DNA of 64,000 nucleotides from an uncultured Saprospiraceae bacterium (GCA_937951615.1 CALFBH010000012.1:97521-161520); one strand, 5' to 3'. Positions 1-8,634 are shown, counted from the first letter of the stretch. The notes: generated by a model from the letters alone, not told the origin. Program-made: numbers and translations.

Positions 1-37
1 AAAATGTACATGTCACGCTTTATGAAGTTCACGAATG

Positions 38-925
38 TTAGATGTCTAATTTCTCTCCGTTGTACCAAAGTTCAGGGGTATCCGCATATTTTAAATCAGC
101 GGCTATATTGACCATAGCCATATTGAAAGCAAACTCATAATCAGTTCCTTCACCAAGACTTTGATAAAAACCAACCGAAAAATTGGTAGCAGCCTTATCG
201 CCAACCTTATCATTCATGCCTACTACATAAATGCCATGTTTACTAATGACCTCGGCTTGTTCACTGGCGTAGCAAGCATTTAAAACCACACATTTTACCG
301 TGTCTTTAAACATCTTGAACAATCTGTCTAAACCTGCTGTAGGGAATAAAACCAAATCACCATTGTCATCTTGAACAGCCAAACCCCTTTCCTTACCCCC
401 ATGTCCTGAAAAATGTACAATTTCAGGCTTTTGTTTGAGCATTGCTTTTGTAATCGTAGGGATTTGCACTGCGGGTTCGCTTTCTAAGTCAAAGTCAGCT
501 CGTTGAGTAGCTGCCGCTAAACCATCTTTTACTTTTCGAAGTTCATCACCCAATCTTAGCTGCGACGTATCTCTTGGATTGGCAGTAAGGAAAAGAATTT
601 TACGAATGGTGTTTTGGGGAGTTTTAGCATTATTTGGAGCATCATTTCCTACCTCAACATCATTTCCATTTTCTGGTAGCCTTGGCAGGATTTCATTGAG
701 ATTATAAGTTAATTTCGATTCAGCAATTCCATAATTTTCTTGACTAATAAGCCCATTGGCTCGATCTCTACTGTTTCGATTGAAGGCAGCAATCTGCATC
801 AGCAAATCATTTTCTATATAGCGATCACGCCCTTTTACATAAGCTGATAGCGTTTCTAATGCTTCTTTGTATTTTAGGTCTGCAATTAAACCTTGCACGA
901 ATTCTGTAATTTCCTGTTTTGTCAT
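38..925 (-). CDS. CHAT-domain caspase-like effector with N-terminal effector-associated domain
   Basis: A 295-residue protein in two parts. Residues 1-83 are a compact helical domain resembling the effector-associated domains (EAD11-like) that recruit effectors in bacterial conflict systems. A polar linker (84-105) leads to a CHAT peptidase fold (about 108-295). The catalytic dyad is visible: His175 in HFSGHGG and Cys218 in VVLNACYA. CHAT proteases are caspase-like enzymes that cleave partner proteins in defence or cell-death pathways. There is no signal peptide, so it should be cytoplasmic. It is transcribed away from the TIR-FGE gene at 1339, with a 413-bp gap between them. A TAAATTTG box lies about 70 bp upstream of the start. 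The fold call is strong; partner and target are unknown. Confidence 0.8.
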   Translation of the reverse strand: MTKQEITEFVQGLIADLKYKEALETLSAYVKGRDRYIENDLLMQIAAFNRNSRDRANGLISQENYGIAESKLTYNLNEILPRLPENGNDVEVGNDAPNNAKTPQNTIRKILFLTANPRDTSQLRLGDELRKVKDGLAAATQRADFDLESEPAVQIPTITKAMLKQKPEIVHFSGHGGKERGLAVQDDNGDLVLFPTAGLDRLFKMFKDTVKCVVLNACYASEQAEVISKHGIYVVGMNDKVGDKAATNFSVGFYQSLGEGTDYEFAFNMAMVNIAADLKYADTPELWYNGEKLDI

Positions 926-995
926 TTTGAATGTAGTTTGGTAAATAGTAGCCGGTCAGCAACAAACAACAGCAGTTACTTCTCGAAGTTATGTT

Positions 996-1003
996 CAAAT
1001 TTA
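996..1003 (-). promoter_or_regulatory. Bacteroidota -7 box for the CHAT gene
   Basis: TAAATTTG on the minus strand matches the Bacteroidota TAnnTTTG element and lies about 70 bp before the ATG at 925. No convincing -33 TTTG at ideal spacing was found. Confidence 0.45.
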
Positions 1004-1077
1004 CAAAATAAAGCTACAAAAAAGGAATATGTAAAGAGGAAGTTGGGGTCTGTGACAAATTGGCTTATGATTTAAAA

Positions 1078-1268
1078 GTCCTGAAAGGACGATATATGTC
1101 AGCGATGGAAGTATTCCATCGGAAAAGGTAAGGATTTTTATAAAGCCCTGCATGGGCGGCATAAAACAGAATGCCAGATGAAAATGTCGTCCCTGTAGGA
1201 CTAAAAAAAACGAATTGATTACGAGGGACGTTGTCCCTCGCTAACATATTTCGCTCTTCCAGGGCTTA
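1078..1268. repeat. Interspersed multi-hairpin repeat, copy 1
   Basis: About 190 bp of non-coding DNA built from consecutive small hairpins: GTCCTgaAAGGAC, GATGGAAgtaTTCCATC, GCCCTgcatGGGC and GAGGGACgttGTCCCTC. A second copy in the same orientation lies at 15039-15216, with differences mostly in loops. Similar repeats are common in Bacteroidota intergenic DNA. It fills most of the gap between the divergent CHAT and TIR-FGE genes. Confidence 0.8.
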
Positions 1269-1303
1269 GTGCAATTATACAGACAAGTTCAGCTTATCAT
1301 TTT

Positions 1304-1330
1304 TTTGCTTCGCAAGAATACGTATATTTG
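1304..1330 (+). promoter_or_regulatory. Promoter of the TIR-FGE gene
   Basis: TTTG at 1304-1307 and TATATTTG at 1323-1330 resemble the -33 and -7 elements, but the 15-bp spacer is shorter than usual. The ATG at 1339 is only 8 bp past the -7 box, so the transcript would be nearly leaderless. Confidence 0.5.
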
Positions 1331-1338
1331 CACCGTAT

Positions 1339-2643
1339 ATGCCGACACAAAACCCACATATCAATATCTTCATTGCCTATTCTCGTAAGGATAGAAAATA
1401 TCTAGACCAACTACGTACCTATCTGATGCCATTAGAATGGAATGAAACCATAAAAATATGGGATGATGGGGAGATTATAGCTGGTATGGACTGGGAAGAA
1501 GCCATAAAAAAAAACCTTGAAACTGCAGACATCATCCTCTTGCTGGTCAGCGCAAATTCGATTGCTTCCAAATACTTTTACAAAACAGAAATGGCAAAAG
1601 CCATACAAAGACACCAAGACGGAACGGCTGTCGTCATTCCCGTCATCCTACGCGCCTGCCCCTGGACGATGACGCCACTTAAAGACTTGCAGGCTTTACC
1701 CAAGGACGGAACACCCATCACCCAATGGACAGATGATGCAGATGCTTATACGGATATTGTGAATGGTATCAACAGAAGGGTGGAGTTGATAAATGGAGAA
1801 TTGGTAAAAGCAGAAAAAGCCAGACTAGAAGCGAAAGCCAAAAAGGAACGGGAAAGAGCAGCAGCAGAAAAAGCTAGACTGGAAGCTGAAGTCAAAGAAG
1901 AAGCCAAGAGAAAAGAAGAGGAAAGGTTAGCCAAATTCCCAGAGCCGATACAGGACTTGCTCAAAGACATGGTCTTGGTAAAAGGCGGTACATTTAAAAT
2001 GGGAAGTACAGCATCTGAAGATGAGCAACCAGTTCACGACGTAAGTCTGGATGATTTTAAAATTGGAAAATACCAAATCACACAAGCACAATGGCTGGCA
2101 GTAATGGGCAATAATCCTGCGCATTTTAAAGGAAATGATAAACGCCCCGTCGAAAATGTAAGCTGGAACGATACGCAGAATTTTATCAAAAAACTAAATC
2201 AACTGACTGGTGAGACTTTTCATTTGCCCACAGAAGCACAATGGGAATTTGCAGCAAGGGGAGGTGTAGAAAGTAAAGGCTATAAATATGCAGGCTCAGA
2301 TAATTTAGAAGCAGTGGCTTGGTATCGTGAAAATAGTTATAAGAAAGGGGAAGACCATCCTGATTATGGCACACATCCCGTAGGTGAAAAAGCAGCCAAT
2401 GAATTAGACCTATATGATATGAGTGGAAATGTATGGGAATGGTGCAATGATTGGTATGATAAAGATTATTATAAAAATTGCCCTAAAAGCAATCCAAAGG
2501 GGCCAGACTCGGCCGCCTTTCGGGTTCTCCGCGGCGGGTCTTGGTACTATAGTTCCAGGCTCTGTCGTTCTTCTTATCGTGACTGGTATCCTCCGCTCAT
2601 CAGGTTCAACTACGTTGGTTTCCGGCTCGCCGAGACTCCTTAA
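1339..2643 (+). CDS. TIR - coiled coil - FGE-sulfatase (C-type lectin fold) protein, putative DGR target
   Basis: A 434-residue three-part protein. Residues 1-150 form a TIR domain (NIFIAYSRKDRKY start; Glu84 in SKYFYKTEMAKA sits where TIR NADases keep their catalytic glutamate). Residues 152-205 are a highly charged Lys/Glu/Ala coiled coil. Residues 208-434 are a formylglycine-generating-enzyme/SUMF1-type domain (KGGTFKMGS, LPTEAQWEFAARGG, YDMSGNVWEWC, RVLRGGSW, VGFRLA). In this family the FGE fold often works as a ligand-binding lectin-like domain, not an enzyme. The last 40 codons (2518-2640) are A-poor and GC-rich, unlike the rest of the gene, and look like a DGR variable region. A likely role is a sensor that triggers NAD+ cleavage. 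Domain calls are strong; function is inferred. Confidence 0.85.
   Translation: MPTQNPHINIFIAYSRKDRKYLDQLRTYLMPLEWNETIKIWDDGEIIAGMDWEEAIKKNLETADIILLLVSANSIASKYFYKTEMAKAIQRHQDGTAVVIPVILRACPWTMTPLKDLQALPKDGTPITQWTDDADAYTDIVNGINRRVELINGELVKAEKARLEAKAKKERERAAAEKARLEAEVKEEAKRKEEERLAKFPEPIQDLLKDMVLVKGGTFKMGSTASEDEQPVHDVSLDDFKIGKYQITQAQWLAVMGNNPAHFKGNDKRPVENVSWNDTQNFIKKLNQLTGETFHLPTEAQWEFAARGGVESKGYKYAGSDNLEAVAWYRENSYKKGEDHPDYGTHPVGEKAANELDLYDMSGNVWEWCNDWYDKDYYKNCPKSNPKGPDSAAFRVLRGGSWYYSSRLCRSSYRDWYPPLIRFNYVGFRLAETP
2518..2640 (+). other. Putative DGR variable region (VR) at the 3' end of the TIR-FGE gene
   Basis: By hand count this 123-nt stretch has 67 G+C and only 14 A, whereas the rest of the gene is strongly A-rich. 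Codons for residues 403-406, 408, 413, 415, 417, 418, 420, 421, 423 and 425 can each be reached from AAC or AAT by changing adenines only; codon 424 is still AAC. The framework codons between them (GGSW, CR, R, VGFRLA) match the conserved FGE core. This is the pattern left by adenine-directed mutagenic retrohoming. No template repeat or reverse transcriptase is in the window, and ordinary FGE domains have similar residues here, so this remains an inference. Confidence 0.6.
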
Positions 2644-2690
2644 GCCTCTATACTTTTAGCCTTTTACCCTTTTGTTTTTTTAGCTTTTTT

Positions 2691-2705
2691 GCCGCCGAAG
2701 GCGGC
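2691..2705 (+). terminator. GC hairpin after the putative VR
   Basis: GCCGCC-gaa-GGCGGC is a perfect 6-bp stem with a 3-nt loop, about 50 bp after the stop codon and preceded by T-rich DNA. It may end the transcript. It also recalls the hairpin/cruciform that promotes homing downstream of VR in the Bordetella phage DGR. Confidence 0.4.
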
Positions 2706-2712
2706 CGGTTTC

Positions 2713-2823
2713 GTACCGACGACTTTAGCCGTCGCAGAGCGCGAGGTGAAATCTATAAGTATTTGAATTTAATTTGATTAAAAATTTAAATAAATTTTAT
2801 TTGACGGCTAAAGTCGTCAGTAC
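2713..2823. repeat. Inverted-repeat element with GACGACTTTAGCCGTC arms
   Basis: Arms of 21 bp at 2713-2733 and 2803-2823 are inverted copies with one mismatch, around a very AT-rich 69-bp centre. It is non-coding and lies between two convergent genes. Confidence 0.7.
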
Positions 2824-2865
2824 AATGTTGCTCGCCAGTCTGTTTAGTCGCCAATATAGGATTGA

Positions 2866-2913
2866 AAATCAAACGTTTCCTAAACCTCCGTAGGTTTAGG
2901 AAACGTTTGATTT
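2866..2913 (-). terminator. Long perfect hairpin after the PA14 gene
   Basis: Arms of 22 bp (2866-2887 and 2892-2913) are perfectly complementary around a CCGT loop. The hairpin starts 7 bp beyond the stop codon of the minus-strand gene ending at 2920, which suits an intrinsic terminator or a palindromic repeat used as one. Confidence 0.6.
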
Positions 2914-2919
2914 CACAAG

Positions 2920-5277
2920 CTACTCCACCACCACAAATTTCTCCTTATGCTGCGCTTCATCCGTCTGCAAACCAATAACATACAAACCAGCCTGCAAATC
3001 GGCAACCGGAATACTCTTCACAGACGCACCAGCTGGATAATCGCCACTGCCGAGCTTGCTAATCAATTCGCCGAAAGGCGTATAAATCGCGAACTTGACC
3101 TTGCCAGCTTCGGGTAGGTTGAAGGTTAGTTTGACCCACTTATTATTTGTGCCTTGCTCTGTTTTTAGCCAGACGGCTGTATTGTCTTGTGGCGCGTCGA
3201 GTGAACTGTTTTGCGTAGCACTGACGTTACAAGGAATGATGTCTGCAATGAAATTCACATTAGGCTCGGCGGTGAAGCCAGAGAGTAGGGCGACATAATC
3301 GCCTGCTACATAGCTGACATAGCTGCCATCCACTACCTTGCCCGCTGAAAAGACCGTTTCGATCGCATCATAATTGCCGGAAGCGACTGGATTATTATTG
3401 ATCGTCAGTGTGACATCAGTACAGTTATTTTCTATAATAGAATTGCCGAGACAGGTACACAAATTATCAAAAACATCATCATTGGTAAATGGATTATTAT
3501 CATCACAAGGCGTGCCGGCTTGTGGACATTCATTGACGGTGAAATTGATTTCGCTGATGCCAAGACAATCACTGCCTTCAAAATTATTCAAGGCGGTAAA
3601 CAAGACATAACGGGCAGCAATACCATTAAAATCAGGCATCGTGAAACCTTGATAAGAGGTCAGACCAGAAGCCTGCGACCAGTTGAAGACGCCCAACTCC
3701 GTCCAGGTGATACCATCGAGTGAATAATCTACTGCGACGGTCTGAAAACCCATTTGTGTCGCGCCATTGGCATTATAATTCCAGATTTGGGAGTTGTCCA
3801 TGAGGTAAACACCGCCAAAATCGTATTCTATCCAGTGGCTCATGCCGCGTGCTGGATTTGGGCTGTTGCTTTCATTGCAGGACAACCAAGCATCACCTTC
3901 ATAATTGGAGTGTTCATCCGTAGCCGCACAATTTTCGTAAGGCGCATAGTCGAGCGAGTTGGAACATTCTGCATCTATGCAGGGCGTTCCTGTACAGGCG
4001 CAGTTTTCGTAGCGGTCATTAAAAGTCGTGACGAGTCCATCATCGCAAGGTGTTCCGGGAGGAATGCAGGCTTCTTCACATTCGTATTGATACAAATAAG
4101 TCGCATCAAGATACCGCCATTCTGTGCCTTCATGGAAAGGCGTTTTCCAAAAGACATTATAAAAATCAGAGCCTGTATTTTCCTGATGGGTCAATTCGAT
4201 ATAATAATACTGACCAGCTTCTAAGTAAAGTGGATCAGAAGTTTGTGCAGGCTCATAATCGTGACCAAAATACCAGCCACTATTGTCGAGAAAACAGATT
4301 TCAGTGGCATCTGCTGGATTGTCTGTCATGCTGAACTTGAGGCGGGATTCTATATTAGAAATAATGTTGAAGGTATAATTGCCCGTAACGGGAACAGACA
4401 AATAAGCCTGTATGCGTGTGCCGTATAATTCATAATCAAAAGTACGTGGTCCCTGAAATTTGCCGGAAAAGACTTCGCCCCGACTTGGACTTAGTGGATA
4501 ATTCTCATTGGCGTAAAGCCCATCAAGATTATAACCTTCGATGCCATCGTAATAAAAAGCACGAATCGACCCTCGCTTGCCTACGCAGGCAGGTGCAGAA
4601 GCTGGCTTGCCAGAACAATTGCAAAGTCCGTCCTGCTGGTCATCGGTTGTGCTTGGATTGCCATCATCACAAGCCGTTCCCGCTAAGGGGCAAATGGGCT
4701 GACAAAGGTCTTTGTGCAAATAAACACCATTGATGACTTCCCAGTCGGGCGAAGCAGCCTGTGAAGGACGTTTCCAGTGAACACGGACAAAATCGCCGCC
4801 GCCACCTTCTTTGTAAATGGCTTCAAAATAATAATAGGCATCAGCCGTCAATGTGATATTGCCAGAGGTCTGTTCAGGGTATTTGTAATGCTCATCTCTA
4901 CCCGTCCAGCCGGGAATAGAGGCGATGGTATCCAGATTTGCCCGTAGGCTGTCTGTACTTAAAAACAGTAGAGAATTGTCATCTCCAGTCAGGTTAAAAG
5001 TATAAATACCTGTTTCGGGAGCACGGATAAAACCACGTACCAGTCCGCCAAAATCATCCAGATAATTAGCTGGTGTGGCTATAGAATTGAGGCGTTTGGC
5101 CATGTTCGGACTTTGCGGAAAATTGTGTTCATGGTTCAGGTATTCCAGACTGCTATTCGATACATCGGTATATAACAACCAGTCAATACTGCCCTGCGGG
5201 CCAATACAACTTTGTGCAGAGGCGGCAAGTCCAATGGAGCTGATGATAAGGAAGGAAATATATTTTATATAAGTCAT
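2920..5277 (-). CDS. Secreted PA14/discoidin-like protein with T9SS sorting domain
   Basis: 785 residues with an N-terminal signal peptide ending near AASAQS. Two PA14-like beta modules follow (about 25-190 and 233-400; for example GFIRAPETGIYTFNLTGDD), separated by Cys-rich CDDGNPSTTDD linkers. A discoidin/F5-8-like module spans about 430-580, then a coathanger-like repeat region (about 620-690), then a T9SS type A sorting domain (last 80 residues, ending QAGLYVIGL...KFVVVE). PA14 and discoidin folds bind carbohydrates, so this is probably a cell-surface or released glycan-binding protein exported by T9SS. It sits downstream of the DUF1501 gene in the same direction, with a perfect palindrome between them. 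Confidence 0.8.
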   Translation of the reverse strand: MTYIKYISFLIISSIGLAASAQSCIGPQGSIDWLLYTDVSNSSLEYLNHEHNFPQSPNMAKRLNSIATPANYLDDFGGLVRGFIRAPETGIYTFNLTGDDNSLLFLSTDSLRANLDTIASIPGWTGRDEHYKYPEQTSGNITLTADAYYYFEAIYKEGGGGDFVRVHWKRPSQAASPDWEVINGVYLHKDLCQPICPLAGTACDDGNPSTTDDQQDGLCNCSGKPASAPACVGKRGSIRAFYYDGIEGYNLDGLYANENYPLSPSRGEVFSGKFQGPRTFDYELYGTRIQAYLSVPVTGNYTFNIISNIESRLKFSMTDNPADATEICFLDNSGWYFGHDYEPAQTSDPLYLEAGQYYYIELTHQENTGSDFYNVFWKTPFHEGTEWRYLDATYLYQYECEEACIPPGTPCDDGLVTTFNDRYENCACTGTPCIDAECSNSLDYAPYENCAATDEHSNYEGDAWLSCNESNSPNPARGMSHWIEYDFGGVYLMDNSQIWNYNANGATQMGFQTVAVDYSLDGITWTELGVFNWSQASGLTSYQGFTMPDFNGIAARYVLFTALNNFEGSDCLGISEINFTVNECPQAGTPCDDNNPFTNDDVFDNLCTCLGNSIIENNCTDVTLTINNNPVASGNYDAIETVFSAGKVVDGSYVSYVAGDYVALLSGFTAEPNVNFIADIIPCNVSATQNSSLDAPQDNTAVWLKTEQGTNNKWVKLTFNLPEAGKVKFAIYTPFGELISKLGSGDYPAGASVKSIPVADLQAGLYVIGLQTDEAQHKEKFVVVE

Positions 5278-5292
5278 TTTATTTTGTATTAA

Positions 5293-5340
5293 TTAGGTTT
5301 TCGTAGCGGAAATTCATGAATTTCCGCTACGAAAACCTAA
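5293..5340. repeat. Perfect 48-bp palindrome
   Basis: Two 24-bp arms meet at AATTCA|TGAATT with no mismatch. It overlaps the TAG stop of the DUF1501 gene (5337-5339) and lies just upstream of the PA14 gene. The core TAGCG..AATTCATGAATT..CGCTA is shared with the palindrome at 17596-17645. It could terminate transcription; the shared core also allows a protein-binding or mobile origin. Confidence 0.85.
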
Positions 5341-6758
5341 ATGGATAAAAAGCCCAATGGCATAGTGGTCGGATTTGGGGAATAGAAATTACCGATATTT
5401 GGCAAAATCAATGGTAAATCGGTGTAAGGCACACCAAACCATAAAGCCAGTTCAGCAAAATACTCATCCACTGAAGTTGTCGGAATGAGTCGTCCTCTAT
5501 TTTCATCTGCCATCAATGGATTACCTGACAGATATAAGTCGGGATACGAACCATAAAACTCCTTCCCGTTTACTGCACCACCTGCTACCATACAATGTCC
5601 GCCCCAGGCGTGGTCAGAGCCACGTCCATTGGAGGTCAGTGTTCTGGCGAAATCAGAAATGGTGAATAAAGTCACTTTGTCTTCCATCCCAATTTCTGTT
5701 AGTGCCTGAAAAAATTCTGCAATGGCATCGCTGACCTGACCGAGCATCAATTCCTGATTATCGAATACCTCATCATGATGATCCCAACCGCCAAAATTCA
5801 TAAAAAAAGTTTGTCGGCACATACCGAGGTCGTTTTGCGCACCAATGACTTTAGCTGCCATAGCCAGATTTTCAGAGAGATAATTGTCGGAAAAATTAGT
5901 CGCAAAAGCAGGTACAGTATCTACAGCACTCTTGAAAATTTCCAGGGACTCCAGTGACTGTCTGGTCAATGTACCAAAAGCATTTTGGAGGTTATTGCTG
6001 TACATTTGCCCAGCCATGCTATTGACTGCCTGTTCTCTCAAATCCTGAATAAAACCAGAATTGCTCATCCAGGTTCTATATTGTTCCAGCCCTTCCACGC
6101 CTGAGCCTTGATTGCTGATAGAATATTCCAGTACGCTATTTCCTGTTTGCCAAATATTTCTGCCCGAGAGGGAGATGTTCATGGAGATGTCCTGATTGGG
6201 ATTCTGGTTTTTTAGCATATCAGCTACTTTTCCGCCCCAGCCAATAGAAGACCGACTATTGGGAATAGAAGTCTGCCACTGTTCTAACTGGTCGGAGTGT
6301 GAGTATAAACCAAGTGGAATCTGCTTTGCGCCAGACTGATATTCGCTGTAATTATTGACTCGTTCAATGAGTGTGCCTACATTATTGATGATGGCAGCAT
6401 TGCCAGAATTGAACATATTCTGTACGCCTCCCATACTTGGATGCAAGCCCAAATCTTTGCCAATTGGCGTATTGGGATTCAAAGGCAGGAGTACATTTTG
6501 ATCTAAAGCCAAATCAGCCCGTGTTGCCGCATAGTCTGCATATTCGGAGATGCCTCTTGGGACGACCATATTATAAGAATCATTGCCGCCACTCAGCATA
6601 ATACAGACGAGTGCCTTATAGTTGCCACTATTGGCAGAATTATAGCTGGCCAGTTGATTGGCCATCATCATATTGGATAAAGTCGATAGCAGGGTTGTGG
6701 AGCCAAGTGCTGCACAACTGGCCTGCCCGAGAAATTTTCTTCTTGATATATTTTTCAT
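5337..6758 (-). CDS. DUF1501 family protein with Tat-type signal
   Basis: 473 residues beginning with a twin-arginine motif (SRRKFLG) and a hydrophobic stretch, so probably exported folded. The DUF1501 family is related to sulfatase/alkaline-phosphatase-like folds; typical motifs are CIMLSGGNDSYNMVVP near the N-terminus, FMNFGGWDHHDEV in the middle and TISDFARTLTSNGRGSDHAWGG toward the end, which supply Asp/His candidates for metal binding. It follows the DUF1800 gene on the same strand (67-bp gap). DUF1800-DUF1501 pairs are recurrent in Bacteroidota and Planctomycetota; their biochemical role is not settled. Confidence 0.85.
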   Translation of the reverse strand: MKNISRRKFLGQASCAALGSTTLLSTLSNMMMANQLASYNSANSGNYKALVCIMLSGGNDSYNMVVPRGISEYADYAATRADLALDQNVLLPLNPNTPIGKDLGLHPSMGGVQNMFNSGNAAIINNVGTLIERVNNYSEYQSGAKQIPLGLYSHSDQLEQWQTSIPNSRSSIGWGGKVADMLKNQNPNQDISMNISLSGRNIWQTGNSVLEYSISNQGSGVEGLEQYRTWMSNSGFIQDLREQAVNSMAGQMYSNNLQNAFGTLTRQSLESLEIFKSAVDTVPAFATNFSDNYLSENLAMAAKVIGAQNDLGMCRQTFFMNFGGWDHHDEVFDNQELMLGQVSDAIAEFFQALTEIGMEDKVTLFTISDFARTLTSNGRGSDHAWGGHCMVAGGAVNGKEFYGSYPDLYLSGNPLMADENRGRLIPTTSVDEYFAELALWFGVPYTDLPLILPNIGNFYSPNPTTMPLGFLSI

Positions 6759-6825
6759 CTTTTTTTTATTGTGTTGATGTGTTGAGGTGTTGTCGTGTTG
6801 ATGTTTGCATTGTCATTGATACTGC

Positions 6826-8634
6826 TTATCGCAAAATCAAATAATCAGGCGAAATTAAAGTCAGGAATAAAGCCAGTTTCACCCGAACATCGCCTTGTTG
6901 ATCTTCTGGCACCTGAATGACGGCATCATAAATAATTTGTCTGGTGGCTTCGCTCATTTGTCCGCTAACGAGGATGAGGTTCAGGCGTTCGATCAACTCG
7001 TTTATTTTATCATCTGTTCCCAGAACTAGTTCATCGCTCATGTCTAGTTTGGTGTATTTGCTGTTGTCGTACCCTTCGCCTGAGAAAAGGCTGTAATGCT
7101 CCATGACTTGTGTGTCATCATATATCCAATCGTGTAATTCATTGGCGTAGCCCATTATGGTGACGGAGTTGGTCAGTTGAAATTCGGGAGCTACTTTATC
7201 GGCATCGGCGATGGCACCAATGGGCTGATAATCTGGCTGGAAAAAATTGAATACCGTAGGCGCGGCGAGTGGACGCTGGAAAGTCAAGTCATAAAAATTC
7301 TCCATATTATTTCGAAATAAATTTTCTTCTACATAAGCATTAAATGCTCGGCAAACCTGTGTGTAACGGGTGATCGGTTCGCGCAACATGCCTGCATAAG
7401 GATCATCATCATAAGCGCAGGTGCGTGCTTCGGGGTCGAGCAAAATGGCTTTAATGACGGCTTTCATATCTCCCCTTACTCCTTGTCCGTTATTATTAAA
7501 TGCACCAGCTACCCGACTAATATAAGCATTGGAAGGATTGGATTTTACGAGTCGTTGTATCAAGAGTCTGCCTATAAATGGGCCAATATTATCGTGGTTG
7601 AAGATATTATCCAAAGCATCCTGAATGTCTGCCATACCATCTACTGGATTGCGGTCGGGTACGACATAGCCATTCAGCAGGTATTTTGGGCCGGGTTCAT
7701 GCCAGGTATTATACATTTTCATATCGTAGAGGTAGCTAAACTCGCTGACCGGGTCTTGCCCGAATACAAAATTGTCGCCCCAGGACAAGCCTGTAAATAC
7801 CTTTGAAAATTCGGTAATGTCTGTATTGCTGTAAGTTGGAATAGCATTGCCATTCACATCCAATTTTTTGCTGCCATCCTGATTCAGTTCGTATAAACCA
7901 ATTGTAAATAATTGCATAATTTCCCGTGCATAATTTTCATCGGGAAAACGATTATAGGTGCTGTCTGTTTTAGGATTATTAATATGGGTCAGGTATAATC
8001 CCATTGCCGGATGAAAAGTGACTTCTTCCAGTAAATCTCTAAAATTACCAAATGAATTTTGCAGCAGCATGTCGTAATAATTTGCTAATGCAAGCGGCTC
8101 GTCCTCCAATTGTGTCACTTCGGAAATGACCATAATTTCACTCAGTGCCAGTGCGACGCGATTGCGCAACACATCAGGCGAGGTCATCGTATATTGCCAC
8201 CAGGCAGTATGCCAAAATCGCCGTCTTGGAGAAATGTCATTCGGATCACCGCCCATTGCGAAAGTAGAATCAACACTCATGGTGGTGATGTCCTGCGTAA
8301 TCTGCTGAATATTCATGGTAATGGGCATGTTGAATTGCTCATCCAGCCACTGATTAAAACTTTTGCCAGAAAGGGCTACAATCGTTTCATAATCAGAACC
8401 AAGTGTGGCTTGTGCCAAGAAACGGGAACTGGCTTCGAGGTTTGCCAGCATTCCGTTACCATCTACCGTCTGTGTACCTGTTGTATTGCCATCCGAATCA
8501 CTCGTAGTGATTGTCATGTCATCAATATTTCCAGCCCCAAAAACGATAGGTGTGTTTTGTCCTGAACTCGATTCATAGAAGCAAAATACACTTATGAACA
8601 ACAGGATAAGTTGAGTAGAGTAGTGTTTAAACAT
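6826..8634 (-). CDS. DUF1800 family secreted protein
   Basis: 602 residues from the chosen ATG at 8634, which gives a clean signal peptide (MFKHYSTQLILLFISVFCFY). A longer frame from 8730 would bury that signal behind 32 hydrophobic residues and is less likely. DUF1800 features include ASRFLAQATLGSDYE near the N-terminus, NYAREIMQLFTIGLYELNQ in the middle and RPLAAPTVFNFFQPDYQP toward the end. It is the upstream partner of the DUF1501 gene and probably co-transcribed with it. Function is unknown; the pair is usually predicted to be exported. Confidence 0.85.
   Translation of the reverse strand: MFKHYSTQLILLFISVFCFYESSSGQNTPIVFGAGNIDDMTITTSDSDGNTTGTQTVDGNGMLANLEASSRFLAQATLGSDYETIVALSGKSFNQWLDEQFNMPITMNIQQITQDITTMSVDSTFAMGGDPNDISPRRRFWHTAWWQYTMTSPDVLRNRVALALSEIMVISEVTQLEDEPLALANYYDMLLQNSFGNFRDLLEEVTFHPAMGLYLTHINNPKTDSTYNRFPDENYAREIMQLFTIGLYELNQDGSKKLDVNGNAIPTYSNTDITEFSKVFTGLSWGDNFVFGQDPVSEFSYLYDMKMYNTWHEPGPKYLLNGYVVPDRNPVDGMADIQDALDNIFNHDNIGPFIGRLLIQRLVKSNPSNAYISRVAGAFNNNGQGVRGDMKAVIKAILLDPEARTCAYDDDPYAGMLREPITRYTQVCRAFNAYVEENLFRNNMENFYDLTFQRPLAAPTVFNFFQPDYQPIGAIADADKVAPEFQLTNSVTIMGYANELHDWIYDDTQVMEHYSLFSGEGYDNSKYTKLDMSDELVLGTDDKINELIERLNLILVSGQMSEATRQIIYDAVIQVPEDQQGDVRVKLALFLTLISPDYLILR

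Noticed and set aside
1065..1247. Short minus-strand frame in the gap before the TIR gene
   Set aside because: It lies almost wholly in the multi-hairpin repeat, whose second copy does not keep the frame.
2423..2659. Alternative plus-strand frame overlapping the putative VR
   Set aside because: Overlaps the TIR-FGE gene in another frame without any domain; shadow of the real gene.
3754..4224. Plus-strand reading frame of 156 codons
   Set aside because: Antisense to the PA14 protein gene, which has clear domains; no homologous features in the shadow frame.
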